A stretch of 64,000 bases of DNA from Nemesobacter sp965249045 (GTDB taxonomy: Bacteria; Desulfobacterota_D; UBA1144; Nemesobacterales; Nemesobacteraceae). The translations under genes were made by a program, and so were the position numbers. Location of the stretch: NCBI GenBank assembly GCA_965249045.1, contig OZ252213.1, positions 372,001-436,000 of the forward strand, in the 5' to 3' direction. The notes under the pieces are model-generated. The model was not told the origin of the DNA. It saw nothing but the letters and a program-made list of their open reading frames with translations, and made no database searches. Each line of letters begins with the position of its first letter. The first letter of the stretch is position 1. Shown here piece after piece: positions 52,397-62,043 of the stretch.

Positions 52397-52912
52397 TCAG
52401 AACTCAAGAGGGCCGTATCTTATCGAAACTTCCTGCGACTCCCCAAGCTTTGAAGAAATCTCTTTTACCGACATGTTCTTTGCCGGATGCCACGCGGACG
52501 GTTCTATCTCCAGTAAAGGTTCAAGCACAAACCTTCTTTCATGGGCCCTCGGGTGAGGTATTACGAGAGAATCGGTGTTTATTACAAAGTCCTCATAAAA
52601 GATTATATCGAGATCGATCACCCTTGGCCCCCACCTGACCGTTTTTTTTCTTCCAAGCTCCTTTTCGATTGCCTTCAGGCGATCAAGCAGCTCAAAAGGG
52701 GAAAGTTCCGTTTCCACCTTAACGACGGCGTTTGTGAACTTCGGCTGGTCCTCCAACCCCACGGGTTCTGATTCGTAAAGAGAAGATACGGCCACCAAAC
52801 GCGCGCACTTTTCTATGCTCCTTACTGCGCGGGCGAAATTCTCGCGCACGGAACCGAGATTAGCTCCGATACCTATAAAAACGGCTCTCGGCGACGCTTC
52901 AGGTTCATTCAA
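52397..52912 (-). CDS. folK: HPPK (6-hydroxymethyldihydropterin pyrophosphokinase)
   Basis: FolK makes the pterin diphosphate for folate synthesis. The 171-residue protein has IGIGANLGSVRENFARAV near the start, SLYESEPVG, WGPRVIDLDIIFY and IPHPRAHERRFVLEPL, all family landmarks. It is convergent with folD (23-base gap) and divergent from the pterin dehydratase gene, so it lies between two other pterin/folate genes. Confidence 0.95.
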   Translation of the reverse strand: MNEPEASPRAVFIGIGANLGSVRENFARAVRSIEKCARLVAVSSLYESEPVGLEDQPKFTNAVVKVETELSPFELLDRLKAIEKELGRKKTVRWGPRVIDLDIIFYEDFVINTDSLVIPHPRAHERRFVLEPLLEIEPSAWHPAKNMSVKEISSKLGESQEVSIRYGPLEF

Positions 52913-52958
52913 TGGAATACTACCCCCGGTTAATATATAATCTCACAAGGAGAACTAT

Positions 52959-53237
52959 ATGGCACTTTTAACCGAAAAAGAAATTTCTTCCGGGCTTCAG
53001 GGTCTTGACGGGTGGCAGAGGAAGGGGGAAGAAATAGAAAAGACCTTTGTTCTCAGAAATTTCGTTGATTCAATGGGTTTTGTGAACAAAGTCGCGCTTC
53101 TTTCCGAAAGAGCCGATCATCACCCCGACATCCTCATCCGGTGGAACAAGGTTTCCATCACGCTTTCAACCCACAGCGAGGGGGGAATCACGGAAAAAGA
53201 CATAGGTCTTGCGGGGGAAATAGAAAAGGCGCTCTGA
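52959..53237 (+). CDS. 4a-hydroxytetrahydrobiopterin dehydratase
   Basis: A 92-residue pterin-4a-carbinolamine dehydratase (PhhB/PCD family) with the active-site His in RADHHPDILIRWNKV and ITLSTHSEGGIT. It recycles oxidised pterin made by aromatic hydroxylases, or acts in molybdopterin or folate metabolism in bacteria without such hydroxylases. TATAAT (52936-52941) and AGGAGA precede the ATG. It lies next to folK. Confidence 0.93.
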   Translation: MALLTEKEISSGLQGLDGWQRKGEEIEKTFVLRNFVDSMGFVNKVALLSERADHHPDILIRWNKVSITLSTHSEGGITEKDIGLAGEIEKAL

Positions 53238-53246
53238 TACTGACCC

Positions 53247-53267
53247 AGTCCGCCGTTTGGGCGGGCT
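53247..53267. terminator. Hairpin between convergent genes
   Basis: AGTCCGCC (53247-53254), loop GTTTG and GGCGGGCT (53260-53267) form an eight-base-pair stem with one G-T pair between the pterin dehydratase and the small membrane protein genes, which converge here. No T run follows, so termination is only a possibility. Confidence 0.35.
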
Positions 53268-53532
53268 AGTCAACATCCCTTATTTCGTAATCGTCCTCCC
53301 CGAGGGTAATAGTGTCCCCTTCGGGTCCGCCCACGCGGGGGCCGGCTTTTTTATTTTTTCCCGGAAACAGTTTCCTTAGAACCGAAGCTCCCGCTCCCAG
53401 CACGCCGAGCGCAATCAGGGCCAGAACGCCGAAAAACGCGAAAAGGCAGATTGCCACGACCACGAAAAGCGCGATAAAGGGAAGAGAGAAAAGAGAGGCT
53501 CTACCCTTGCGAATGTAAATTTTTCCCGCCAT
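53266..53532 (-). CDS. Small membrane protein next to secA
   Basis: I do not recognise the family. The 88-residue protein has a short basic N terminus (GKIYIRKGRAS), two hydrophobic stretches (about residues 16-35 and 38-47, possibly one hairpin) and a charged tail with acidic end (TLGEDDYEIRDVD). It follows secA by 24 bases on the same strand and probably shares its transcript, so it could be a secretion accessory, but no evidence beyond position supports that. Confidence 0.7.
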   Translation of the reverse strand: MAGKIYIRKGRASLFSLPFIALFVVVAICLFAFFGVLALIALGVLGAGASVLRKLFPGKNKKAGPRVGGPEGDTITLGEDDYEIRDVD

Positions 53533-53556
53533 TAAAACACCTTACTCCAAATATTG

Positions 53557-56412
53557 TTACCGGCCGCAGCACCTTTTGTACTTCTTGCCACTGCCGCAGG
53601 GGCATGGGTCGTTTCGACCGACTTTTTTCTGCGTTCTCCTGACCGGGGTCTTGGCCTTTTCCTCTGAACCTTCTCCCCGCCCGAGCACCATCTTTTTTTC
53701 CTCAAGCTCCCTTTCCCTCTCAAGTTCCTGGATCTGCTCTTCGCTTGCAGGCTGTATCTTGAAAAGATTCGCGCAGACATCCATTTTGAACTTGTCCATC
53801 ATCAGAGTGAACATATCAAAACCCTCTTTGGTGTATTCCCGAAGGGGGTCTTGCTGCGCGTATCCCCTGAGCCCCACCCCTTCCCTCAGGTGATCCATAT
53901 TAAGAAGATGATCCTTCCAGAGGTAGTCGATGTGCTGAAGCATGACGTAGCGCTCGATCTGCGTGAGGTTCTCAGAACCTATCTGCTCCTCTTTTTCCCG
54001 GTATGCCACGATCAGCTTGTCAACGACTTCATCCGTTATTGCATCGCTGTCCGCCTTGCCGGAAACCGTTATGTCGACCTGCGTTCCGAAGATTCTTCCA
54101 AGAGCTTCGGAGAGCTCGGAGAAATCAGACTCCGAGCGGTCTTCCCGCTCCGCAAGGTAACTGCCCACGACCTCCCCCGCAACGTCTTCTGTAGATGAAA
54201 AAAGCATTTCCCTCAGGTTCTCGCCGCCTTCCAGAATTTCGCGGCGCTGCTTGTAGACAACATCCCTTTGCGTGTTGAGAATATCGTCGTATCTTAGAAG
54301 ATGCTTCCGTATGTCAAAATTTCTCCCCTCGACCTTTTTCTGCGCATTTTCAATCGACTTGCTTATCATAGAGTGCTCGATCGGCTCCCCTTCCTCCCAG
54401 CCGAGCTTGTCCATGACACCCGTTATCCTCTCCGAGGCGAAAATGCGCATCAGGTCATCTTCAAGGGAAACATAGAATCTTGAAGACCCGCCATCTCCCT
54501 GCCTTCCCGCTCTTCCCCTAAACTGATTGTCTATTCTTCTCGCCTCGTGTCTTTCGACCGAGAGAATATGGAGACCGCCGAGCTCCTTCACTTTTTCCTT
54601 TTCCGAATCGCAGATCGATTTCGCCTCGAAAAGCGCTTCCTCGTACTGCTTCGGTTCCGCTTCGTCGGGCTGGATGCGGAAATTCTTCCTGAGAACATCC
54701 CTTGCGAGAAACTCGGGGTTTCCGCCGAGCAGTATGTCCGTTCCCCGCCCCGCCATGTTGGTCGCTATGGTTATAGCTCCAATCCTGCCCGCCTGGGCGA
54801 CGACCTCGGCCTCCTTTCCATGCTGTTTGGCGTTGAGAATATTGTGCTTAAGACCTGTTTTCTCAAGGTAGTCACTCAGTTTTTCCGACTGCTCGATTGA
54901 GGAGGTGCCGACAAGCACCGGACGGCCAGCGGAATTCATTTCCTTTATCTCGGCGCACGCGGCGTTGAACTTTTCGCGCTCGGTTTTGTACACAACGTCG
55001 TTGTAATCCTTTCTAATAAGGGGCTTATGGGTCGGTATCACGGTGACGTCAAGATTGTATATATGGTTGAACTCAAACGCTTCTGTGTCGGCGGTACCGG
55101 TCATCCCGGCAAGTTTTCTGTACATCCTGAAATAGTTCTGGATGGTTATGGTGGCCATCGTCTGGTTCTCGCTTTCGATTTCCACCCCTTCCTTGGCCTC
55201 AACCGCCTGATGAAGCCCGTCGCTCCACCTGCGCCCGGGCATAAGCCTTCCCGTGAACTCGTCGACTATCACCACCTTTCCATCCTGCATCATGTAGTCG
55301 ACATCGCGGCTGAAAAGGGTGTTGGCCTTAAGGGACTGGTTCACGTGGTGAAGAATCTTGAGGTTAACGGGGTCGTAGAGGTTCGGGACGTCAAGGGCCT
55401 TTTCCACCTTGGAAACTCCCTCTTCGCTCAGGTCCACCTGCCTTGATTTCTCATCCACAGTGAAATCGCTTTCCTTCGAGAGTGTCCTTACCACCCTGTC
55501 CACATCGTAGTAAAGATCGGTTGAGCCCTCCGAGGGTCCGGAAATTATAAGCGGGGTTCTCGCCTCGTCTATAAGGATGCTGTCGACCTCGTCCACTATG
55601 GCGAAACTGTGGCCGCGCTGAACGTAATCCTCAAGGGAGAATTTCATGTTGTCGCGCAGGTAGTCGAAACCGAACTCGTTGTTGGTGCCGTAGGTAGTAT
55701 CCGCCCCGTAGGAATCCTGTCTGGATGAAGGCTCGAGGCATGTCTTGAAGGAATTCATGATCTCGAGGTTTTTTTCGGGAAGAATGTCGCTTGCGATATA
55801 CTCGTTCGGCCACGCGGTCAGGTTTTTCTCTATGGACTCTTCGGCCCGCTTCGGATCCTCCCAGGCAAGCACGTAGGAGGCGTCGTGATTTACAACCCCG
55901 ACTTTCATATCCAAGACCATGAAAACCGGCGACATCCAGGCGGCGTCCCTAGCGGCCAGATAATCGTTTACAGTAATCAAGTGGGAACCGAGCCCCGTGA
56001 GGGCGTTTAGGTAAAGGGGCAGGACGGCCACCAGGGTCTTTCCTTCCCCGGTTCTCATCTCCGCTATGCTGCCCTTGTGAAGAACCATCCCGCCTATCAT
56101 CTGGACGTCGAAATGCCTCATGGCTATCGTTCTTCTCGACGCTTCCCTTACGGCGGCAAACGCTTCGGGCAGGATCTCCTCGAGAACCTGCTCCATCTCC
56201 GCGAAGTATTTCTCGTCGGCCAGATTTCCGTTGGAACCGAGGCGGGAGCGGACCAGTTCCCGGAACTGCCCGGTTTTCGCGCGAAGCTCCGGGGTAGGAA
56301 CTTTAACCAGCGTTTCTTCAAGGGCGTTTATCTGCTCGGCCAGAGTGCCGAACTTTTTCACTTCCCTCTCGTTCTGGGAGCCGACTATTTTTTTTAGCAG
56401 ATAAGAAATCAT
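53557..56412 (-). CDS. secA: Protein translocase ATPase SecA
   Basis: The motor of the Sec pathway. The 951-residue protein has Walker A MRTGEGKTLVAVLPLYL, the DEAD-type VDEVDSILIDEARTPLI, TNMAGRGTDILLGGNP, GGLHILSVERHEARRIDNQ and RGRAGRQGD, and a C-terminal zinc motif CPCGSGKKYKRCCG that binds SecB and lipids. A loop of about 45 residues near 190-235 (WPNEYIASDILPEKNLEIM) looks longer than in E. coli SecA. No gene is close upstream; smc lies 111 bases before its start, in the same direction. Confidence 0.97.
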   Translation of the reverse strand: MISYLLKKIVGSQNEREVKKFGTLAEQINALEETLVKVPTPELRAKTGQFRELVRSRLGSNGNLADEKYFAEMEQVLEEILPEAFAAVREASRRTIAMRHFDVQMIGGMVLHKGSIAEMRTGEGKTLVAVLPLYLNALTGLGSHLITVNDYLAARDAAWMSPVFMVLDMKVGVVNHDASYVLAWEDPKRAEESIEKNLTAWPNEYIASDILPEKNLEIMNSFKTCLEPSSRQDSYGADTTYGTNNEFGFDYLRDNMKFSLEDYVQRGHSFAIVDEVDSILIDEARTPLIISGPSEGSTDLYYDVDRVVRTLSKESDFTVDEKSRQVDLSEEGVSKVEKALDVPNLYDPVNLKILHHVNQSLKANTLFSRDVDYMMQDGKVVIVDEFTGRLMPGRRWSDGLHQAVEAKEGVEIESENQTMATITIQNYFRMYRKLAGMTGTADTEAFEFNHIYNLDVTVIPTHKPLIRKDYNDVVYKTEREKFNAACAEIKEMNSAGRPVLVGTSSIEQSEKLSDYLEKTGLKHNILNAKQHGKEAEVVAQAGRIGAITIATNMAGRGTDILLGGNPEFLARDVLRKNFRIQPDEAEPKQYEEALFEAKSICDSEKEKVKELGGLHILSVERHEARRIDNQFRGRAGRQGDGGSSRFYVSLEDDLMRIFASERITGVMDKLGWEEGEPIEHSMISKSIENAQKKVEGRNFDIRKHLLRYDDILNTQRDVVYKQRREILEGGENLREMLFSSTEDVAGEVVGSYLAEREDRSESDFSELSEALGRIFGTQVDITVSGKADSDAITDEVVDKLIVAYREKEEQIGSENLTQIERYVMLQHIDYLWKDHLLNMDHLREGVGLRGYAQQDPLREYTKEGFDMFTLMMDKFKMDVCANLFKIQPASEEQIQELERERELEEKKMVLGRGEGSEEKAKTPVRRTQKKVGRNDPCPCGSGKKYKRCCGR

Positions 56413-56523
56413 GCGCCGAAGCGGTCTCCTTTGCTACCGGGCCCCGGAACATCCGGGAACAGCCCTCCTCAAACAGTCTAATAATCCGTTGGAAATAGAC
56501 AAGGAAATTCTCCCGGGGCGATC

Positions 56524-59500
56524 TCAGGCGTCAAGCTTTACGCTTACAACCCTTGATGCCGCGGTGCCGTCTGCGGTTATGCCTATAAGCGCGCCGGCTT
56601 CATGCATGGTTCTTCTGTTATGGGTGATAACGGCCACCTGGGAGTGGACCGAGATCTCGTTTAGGATCTTGTTGAACCTCACGGTGTTCACTTCATCAAG
56701 AGCGGCGTCTATCTCATCTAGGAAGACAAAGGGGACCGGCTTTACCAGGCACGCGGAGATTATGACCGCGATGGCCGAGAGCGCCTTTTCTCCTCCCGAG
56801 AGCAGGTTTATGGGCTGGAATCTCTTTCCTCCAGGCCTGATCATGACCTCCACTCCGGTTTCAAGCAGGTTAGCGGGATCGACAAGCTCGAGGCGCCCCT
56901 CTCCGTTTTCGAAAAGCTTGCAGAAAATATCGCTGAATTTCCTGTTCACAGTCTCAAACGCCTCCCTGAACCTCGAAACCGACTCCCTGTCGAGTTTCCT
57001 TATCGCGCTTTCGAGGTAATCAAGTGCCCGGGCAAGGTCGTCGGTCTGGCGCTGGAGAAAACCGTTTCTTTCCTCAAGCTGCTCGTATTCCTCGGGCGCC
57101 AGCAGGTTGACGGGACCGAAATTCTCTATGCGCCTTCGAAGCGTCTTAAGCTCCCTCTCTCCCTCGGGTATCGAAACGGCGGAGAGATCCCGCTTTGCGA
57201 AGGTATCGGGAAGATTGTCGCCGAATACCGTGTTGTACCGTTCGTTAAGATACTCAAACTCGTCCTCCGCGCGGTCAAGCTGCGCCTGCGCCGAGGCAAA
57301 TTGCTCCCTCCGCGACGAAAGTTCCCCGGAAGCGGCTTCAAATTCCTCTTCGCATCTTCTGAGTTCCTCTGCGTAGCGCAACACTTTTTCCTCAAGTTCC
57401 CCGAAAGATTCCTCTCTTGAGTCGAGGTCGCGGGAGATTTTCTCAAACTCCTCTTCTGACTCGCGTCTTGACAGAGCAAGAGCTTCCCCTTCGCCCTTTT
57501 TAAGCTCCACGTCTTTTTTTCGAAGCAGAAGCTTCTCGTTTATAACCGCCTTTATTCTTTCGGCCTCCGATTTCTCGTTCTCAAGGGCCTTTTCCCTTTC
57601 AAGAACCCCGGCGTTATCTATCCTGAGCTTCGTGATGTTCTCCTGAAGCGCGTTTTCCTCATCCGCAAACGCAAGCGCCCGTTCTTCGATTTCCTCGTAT
57701 TTTGACTCAAGGGCACTTCTTTCGCCGTCAAGCTGCTCTATAAGCGATTCCATTTCCTCAACGGTGCGGTTTTTGCTCCCGAGCTTGCGCTCGAGATCCT
57801 CGCGCTGCGCGCTCAGGTTCCCGATTCTCGTCCCCAGCTCCTCTATTCTGGTCTCCACGTTCGAGAGGTCCTTCACGTTTTCAACAGAGCTTATCTCGCA
57901 GCGCCGAAGAAGCTCCTCGACCTGCGTGCGGCGGCTCTCGAGCTTATCCATCTCCTCGCGAAGCGCCTTGCAGGCCGCCTCCGATTCCTCGATATGTGCC
58001 GAAAGGACCCGCGTCTGTTCCTCAAGCTCCTCGATTTCCCTTTTTCTCTCAAACACGCCCGCCGAGGATTTTCCGCCGGTTATGGCCCCGTGGGAATCGA
58101 CGTAGTCTCCTTCGAGCGTGGCGAAGCATGCGCCGTTTCCCGTCCGGTTCTTAAGCTTGATAGCTTCCCTTAGGTCTGAAGTGACATAGACTTCCTGAAG
58201 CATCGAGTCGACAAGGGTCTTACCTATTGTTTTCACGTCAAGAAGGCTGTTGAGCGAAGTGGCATCGGGCTTGCCGTGGCCATTGCTTGCGCCGTTTCGC
58301 ACGGCAAACCGGTCTGTGGCCGGTATGAAGGTTCCCCTTCCCGCGTCAAACTCCCTTAGAAGCTCAACGGCGGCGACCGCCTCCGTGCTTCCCTCAACCA
58401 CTATCCAGTTGAGTTTCTCCCCGAAGGCCGCCTCGACGGCTCTTTCGTAGTTTCTCGGAACGGAAACGAAATCGGAAACGACCCCGAGCACGCCCCTTTG
58501 CTTGCGCTCAACCACGAACTTGCGCATGGCGTCGGGAAGCCACTCGTAATTGCTCTGTATTCTGTTAAGGGCCTCCGTCCTAGAGACACAGTCTTTTTTC
58601 CTGCCCTCAAGGGCCCTCAGTTCCCCGAGTTTTTTCTCGTGCTCAACCCTAAGATCGTAAAGGCACGAATCGATTTCTTCTTTTTCCTTGGCAGCAGAGG
58701 TGAACTCGCTTTTTATTTCGCCCTCAAGGCGGCGAAGGGAAGCGAGTTTTTGCTCGCAGTCGAGTTTTTCAAGTCCCAGGGCTGAAACTTCCCCGTCAAG
58801 CGCCTCTTTTTTCTCCGCAAGCTCTTCAAGTTCCTTCGAGAAAGCTCCTATCGTGCTTCCAATCGAGCTTCTCCTGGTCATCACGTCCGAGAGATGGTTT
58901 CCCGTTTCATCAAGCTCCTTTTTGCTGCGCTCCCATTCGCTTTTTAGAAGCGCAAGATTCTCTTCCTCGCGCGAAATCTCCTCGGAAGCCGAGAGACGGG
59001 TGTTTTTAAGCTCTCCGGACCGGCGCTCGGCGCGGCTGCTTTTCTCCTCCATGTCCGAAATTTCGTGCCCCAGGCTTTCTATCTCGGCCTCGATGTCCTT
59101 TACGTAGCCCGAAATCCCGGCGATCTCCCGTTCAATCGAGGCTCTGCGGTATTCGTTTTCCTTTTTCTGCGCCCGAAGCTCGTAGATTTCCTTCTCAAGG
59201 GATCCCAGTTGCTGGCCCGAAACGGAGTTTTTCTCCCTCGCGCTTTGAAGCAGCCCGTGTTTTTCCTCTTTTCCGGAGTCGGCCGAGAGGACGAGTTCCT
59301 CTGCCCCAAGCTTTTTTTCAAGAAGCGTTTTCCTGCGCTTCTCCGAGTTTTCGAGCTTGGCCGAGAGCACATCGAATTCAAGCGAGCGGGCCCGCCCGGT
59401 AAGTTCCCCGTACTGTCTGGCACGCTTTGCCTGCAGGGCTACCGCCTTGATGCGGTCTGACACCTCCCGCTTCATGTCAAGAACGCGGGAGAGGTTCTCC

Positions 59501-60045
59501 TTGGTTGATTCTATTCTGCTTCGGGTCTCTTTTCTTCTGAGCTTGTACTTCTCGATCCCCGCTACTTCCTCTATGAATTTTCTTTTCTCTTCGGGCTTTG
59601 ACATTATGAAGGACTCGATCTGCCCCTGCTCGACGATCGAATAGGCCCTCGCGCCCATTCCCGTGTCAAGAAGCATCTCGGTTATATCCTTTAGGCGGCA
59701 CTTAACCCCGTTTATGCTGTATTCGCTTTCACCCGAGCGGTAAAGTTTCCTTCGGATTCTGACTTCCTCGAAACCGAAGTCCTCGACCCCTGCAAGAACC
59801 ATGGAAACGTCGGCCATGCCCAGTGGCTTGAGCTCAGCGCTTCCGTTGGAAATAACGTCTTCCATTCCCCCTGCGCGCAGTTGTCTGGGATTATGTTCGC
59901 CGACCACCCATCTGATGGCGTCGAGAATGTTGGATTTTCCACAGCCGTTGGGACCGACTATGGCGGTTATACCCTCGGAGAAGTCTATCTTCGTCTTCAG
60001 GTAAAAAGATTTAAAACCTGCTATTTCAAGCGCTTTAATTCTCAT
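56524..60045 (-). CDS. smc: Chromosome segregation protein SMC
   Basis: A 1173-residue SMC. It has Walker A GPNGCGKSNILDAIRWV at the N terminus, long coiled coils (about 165-500 and 680-1010) either side of a hinge (about 515-670, with ERAVEAAFGEKLNWIVVE), and a C-terminal head with NLLSGGEKALSAIAV and VFLDEIDAALDE. It organises and separates the chromosome. I set the start at 60045 (MRIKALEIAGFKSF, the family start). ATGs at 60066 and 60078 are possible but have no binding site either. No scpA/scpB is near. It has a shared promoter motif at 60250-60267. Confidence 0.95.
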   Translation of the reverse strand: MRIKALEIAGFKSFYLKTKIDFSEGITAIVGPNGCGKSNILDAIRWVVGEHNPRQLRAGGMEDVISNGSAELKPLGMADVSMVLAGVEDFGFEEVRIRRKLYRSGESEYSINGVKCRLKDITEMLLDTGMGARAYSIVEQGQIESFIMSKPEEKRKFIEEVAGIEKYKLRRKETRSRIESTKENLSRVLDMKREVSDRIKAVALQAKRARQYGELTGRARSLEFDVLSAKLENSEKRRKTLLEKKLGAEELVLSADSGKEEKHGLLQSAREKNSVSGQQLGSLEKEIYELRAQKKENEYRRASIEREIAGISGYVKDIEAEIESLGHEISDMEEKSSRAERRSGELKNTRLSASEEISREEENLALLKSEWERSKKELDETGNHLSDVMTRRSSIGSTIGAFSKELEELAEKKEALDGEVSALGLEKLDCEQKLASLRRLEGEIKSEFTSAAKEKEEIDSCLYDLRVEHEKKLGELRALEGRKKDCVSRTEALNRIQSNYEWLPDAMRKFVVERKQRGVLGVVSDFVSVPRNYERAVEAAFGEKLNWIVVEGSTEAVAAVELLREFDAGRGTFIPATDRFAVRNGASNGHGKPDATSLNSLLDVKTIGKTLVDSMLQEVYVTSDLREAIKLKNRTGNGACFATLEGDYVDSHGAITGGKSSAGVFERKREIEELEEQTRVLSAHIEESEAACKALREEMDKLESRRTQVEELLRRCEISSVENVKDLSNVETRIEELGTRIGNLSAQREDLERKLGSKNRTVEEMESLIEQLDGERSALESKYEEIEERALAFADEENALQENITKLRIDNAGVLEREKALENEKSEAERIKAVINEKLLLRKKDVELKKGEGEALALSRRESEEEFEKISRDLDSREESFGELEEKVLRYAEELRRCEEEFEAASGELSSRREQFASAQAQLDRAEDEFEYLNERYNTVFGDNLPDTFAKRDLSAVSIPEGERELKTLRRRIENFGPVNLLAPEEYEQLEERNGFLQRQTDDLARALDYLESAIRKLDRESVSRFREAFETVNRKFSDIFCKLFENGEGRLELVDPANLLETGVEVMIRPGGKRFQPINLLSGGEKALSAIAVIISACLVKPVPFVFLDEIDAALDEVNTVRFNKILNEISVHSQVAVITHNRRTMHEAGALIGITADGTAASRVVSVKLDA

Positions 60046-60249
60046 GGGAGAACCGTAGTCCGGCATCGTGACATTCACGCGTGCCGCAGCCCGTTTTACG
60101 CAAAACCCTTGCCGTAACCGGGAAATTCAAACTCCCGTGTCTATTATAGAAGCCCTGAAGGGGCCAGAATCCTGAAGAAAGCCGCCGGGATACAGCTTCG
60201 GCGGTATGTGAAAAAAGATTCCTTATCAATCATGGTCTTCCGGTCAGTT

Positions 60250-60267
60250 TAGATTATACCATAAATC
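60250..60267 (-). promoter_or_regulatory. Extended -10 promoter motif, shared with sod
   Basis: On the minus strand this is GATTTATGGTATAATCTA, with TATAAT at 60253-60258 and TG one base ahead. It is identical over 18 bases to the motif before superoxide dismutase (4557-4574). If active it gives a leader of about 200 bases before smc that includes a CCGCCG/CGGCGG hairpin (60182-60204). Confidence 0.5.
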
Positions 60268-60299
60268 CCGGAATATTTCCAAGCTTTCCGCGCGGGAAC

Positions 60300-61892
60300 T
60301 TACCCTCCCTGGGAAAGGAGGTTTTTGTTGTGGGAGATTTTGGAGTTTTCTCTCAGATTCTCAAGCAGGCGTTCGATCACAAGTGTCTTTCGCGCCGAGA
60401 GTTCCCGCTGCCTGAAATAATCCTTCTCAAGCCCAAAAGCCCCGCTGTCAACGGGTTTTATCTTGGCAAGCGACACTATGTAGAAAGTCTTCCCGGACTT
60501 ATAGACGCGATCCGGCGTCGGCCGGTCGCTTCTGAGTCCGAAGACATCGGATACGAAATCCCCGGATTCAATCCCGAGAGGGTTATCAGACCTTGAGAAA
60601 AACCCGGTCTGCTCCACCACAAGGTCAAGAGACTTGGCGGTCTTGGCGAAACCTTTGCCCGAGGCCCGTATCTCTCCGAGATCGCTTCCGGCGGACTCCC
60701 TTGCCCGCTCGACTGCTTTTTCCTTTTTGAGAGCCTCGAGAATCTCCCCGAGCGCGGACTCAAGCCCCGAGCGCTTCGAGGGCTCGACGTGGGTTACCTC
60801 GAAAAACCAGGTGAAGTCCCGAAGAACCACGTTTGAAAGCCTGTTTTTCTTAACCGAAAAAGCCTCTCTTCTTACAGCACCGGGAATGTCTCCTCCCCCA
60901 TACCCAAGCGTAAACTCCGCTGTTTCCTTAACCTCAAGGGAGCTTCTTTCGGAAAGAAGGTCAGAGAAAGAGCGTTTCCCCCGAAGAAATTCCTCAAGGA
61001 ACCGGTCGTAAAGAAGGGATGACTTCCCATCAACGAGCTGTTTTTTTATCTCCGCCTTTACGTCCGAGAAAGGCTTTATGCCCTTCCCGGAGGCGAATTC
61101 ATCGGAGTAGGTCCTGTAGTAGGCCTCGATTTCTTCATCGGAGACCTCGGCGTCTGCGGCAAAATCCTCGGGAGCGAGCTTAACGTAGCGCGCCTTCCTT
61201 TTCTCCGGTTCCCAGAAAAGATCGGTGTTCCCCCTGTAATACCGGGCGATTTCCTCTACGCTCGCTTCCTTGCCCTCAAGATAGTCTTCGGCCGCAAACG
61301 AGACGTAATTGAGATCAATTTTTTCTTCGCGCGTCCTGTAAATGCTTAAAAGCTCCTCGTCGCTTGCAGTCACCGAGCTGTCAATGACCGAAACGAGCTT
61401 CTCCACCAGCAGATCCTCCCTGTAGGAATCCTCGAAATCCTTAACGGTACGGTTAAGTCCCCTCGCGATAAAGTCCCTGTAGCGCTCAAAACCCACGAAA
61501 GCGCCGTCCACCTGGAAACCGGGATCGTTTCTTATGGCGCCTGAAAGCTCTTCCTGGCTTACCCTGATTCCGAGTTCGTCCGCCTTCTGGGCAAGCAGTT
61601 TTTTGTTGACCAGTGAATCGATCACGGAAAAATTCACGTATTCCAAAAGCTCGTCTGAAATTTCCTGATCGCTCCGGCGCAAGCGGTCAAGCATCGAGTC
61701 TCTCAGGTTATAGAACTGCGCGAGGGAAACGTTGTCCCCGTTTACCTCGGCCGCCGCTCCGCCGCTAGGGCTGCGCCCGCCGATGCTTATTCCTCCCACG
61801 TATCCGAAACCGATAACGAAGGTAAGGGCGAGCAGTAGGAGTACCGCCCGGGTAAGGAAGTTCTGCTTGTTTCTTATGATATCAAACGCCAA
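60300..61892 (-). CDS. PpiD/SurA-like periplasmic foldase, PPIase domain apparently absent
   Basis: A 530-residue protein with an N-terminal membrane anchor (residues 14-36, AVLLLLALTFVIGFGYVGG) and a SurA_N-type domain (NGDNVSLAQFYNLRDSMLDR, LAQKADELGIRVSQEELSGAI, FVGFERYRDFIARGLNRTV). This resembles PpiD, which helps newly secreted proteins fold. Where the parvulin PPIase domain (ARHIL...) is normally found, I see KARYVKLAPEDFAADAEVSDEEIEAYY and no catalytic pattern, so this may be a chaperone only. Divergent from cofD. Confidence 0.8.
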   Translation of the reverse strand: MAFDIIRNKQNFLTRAVLLLLALTFVIGFGYVGGISIGGRSPSGGAAAEVNGDNVSLAQFYNLRDSMLDRLRRSDQEISDELLEYVNFSVIDSLVNKKLLAQKADELGIRVSQEELSGAIRNDPGFQVDGAFVGFERYRDFIARGLNRTVKDFEDSYREDLLVEKLVSVIDSSVTASDEELLSIYRTREEKIDLNYVSFAAEDYLEGKEASVEEIARYYRGNTDLFWEPEKRKARYVKLAPEDFAADAEVSDEEIEAYYRTYSDEFASGKGIKPFSDVKAEIKKQLVDGKSSLLYDRFLEEFLRGKRSFSDLLSERSSLEVKETAEFTLGYGGGDIPGAVRREAFSVKKNRLSNVVLRDFTWFFEVTHVEPSKRSGLESALGEILEALKKEKAVERARESAGSDLGEIRASGKGFAKTAKSLDLVVEQTGFFSRSDNPLGIESGDFVSDVFGLRSDRPTPDRVYKSGKTFYIVSLAKIKPVDSGAFGLEKDYFRQRELSARKTLVIERLLENLRENSKISHNKNLLSQGG

Positions 61893-62043
61893 CGGGGTTT
61901 CCTTGAAAAGACGAACTAAACTCTATACGAGCCGGTATCAACTTTCAAGCCGTCCGAAGGGGGCGCGCGCCGCTTCGGCTTGACACGGATAAGTCGCTTA
62001 AATAGGTTACAGGTGGAATGTCCGGGGGCACAAACAAACTCAG

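Noticed and set aside
60035..60229. 64-codon open frame in the leader of smc
   Set aside because: No ribosome binding site or family features; overlaps the smc start in another frame.
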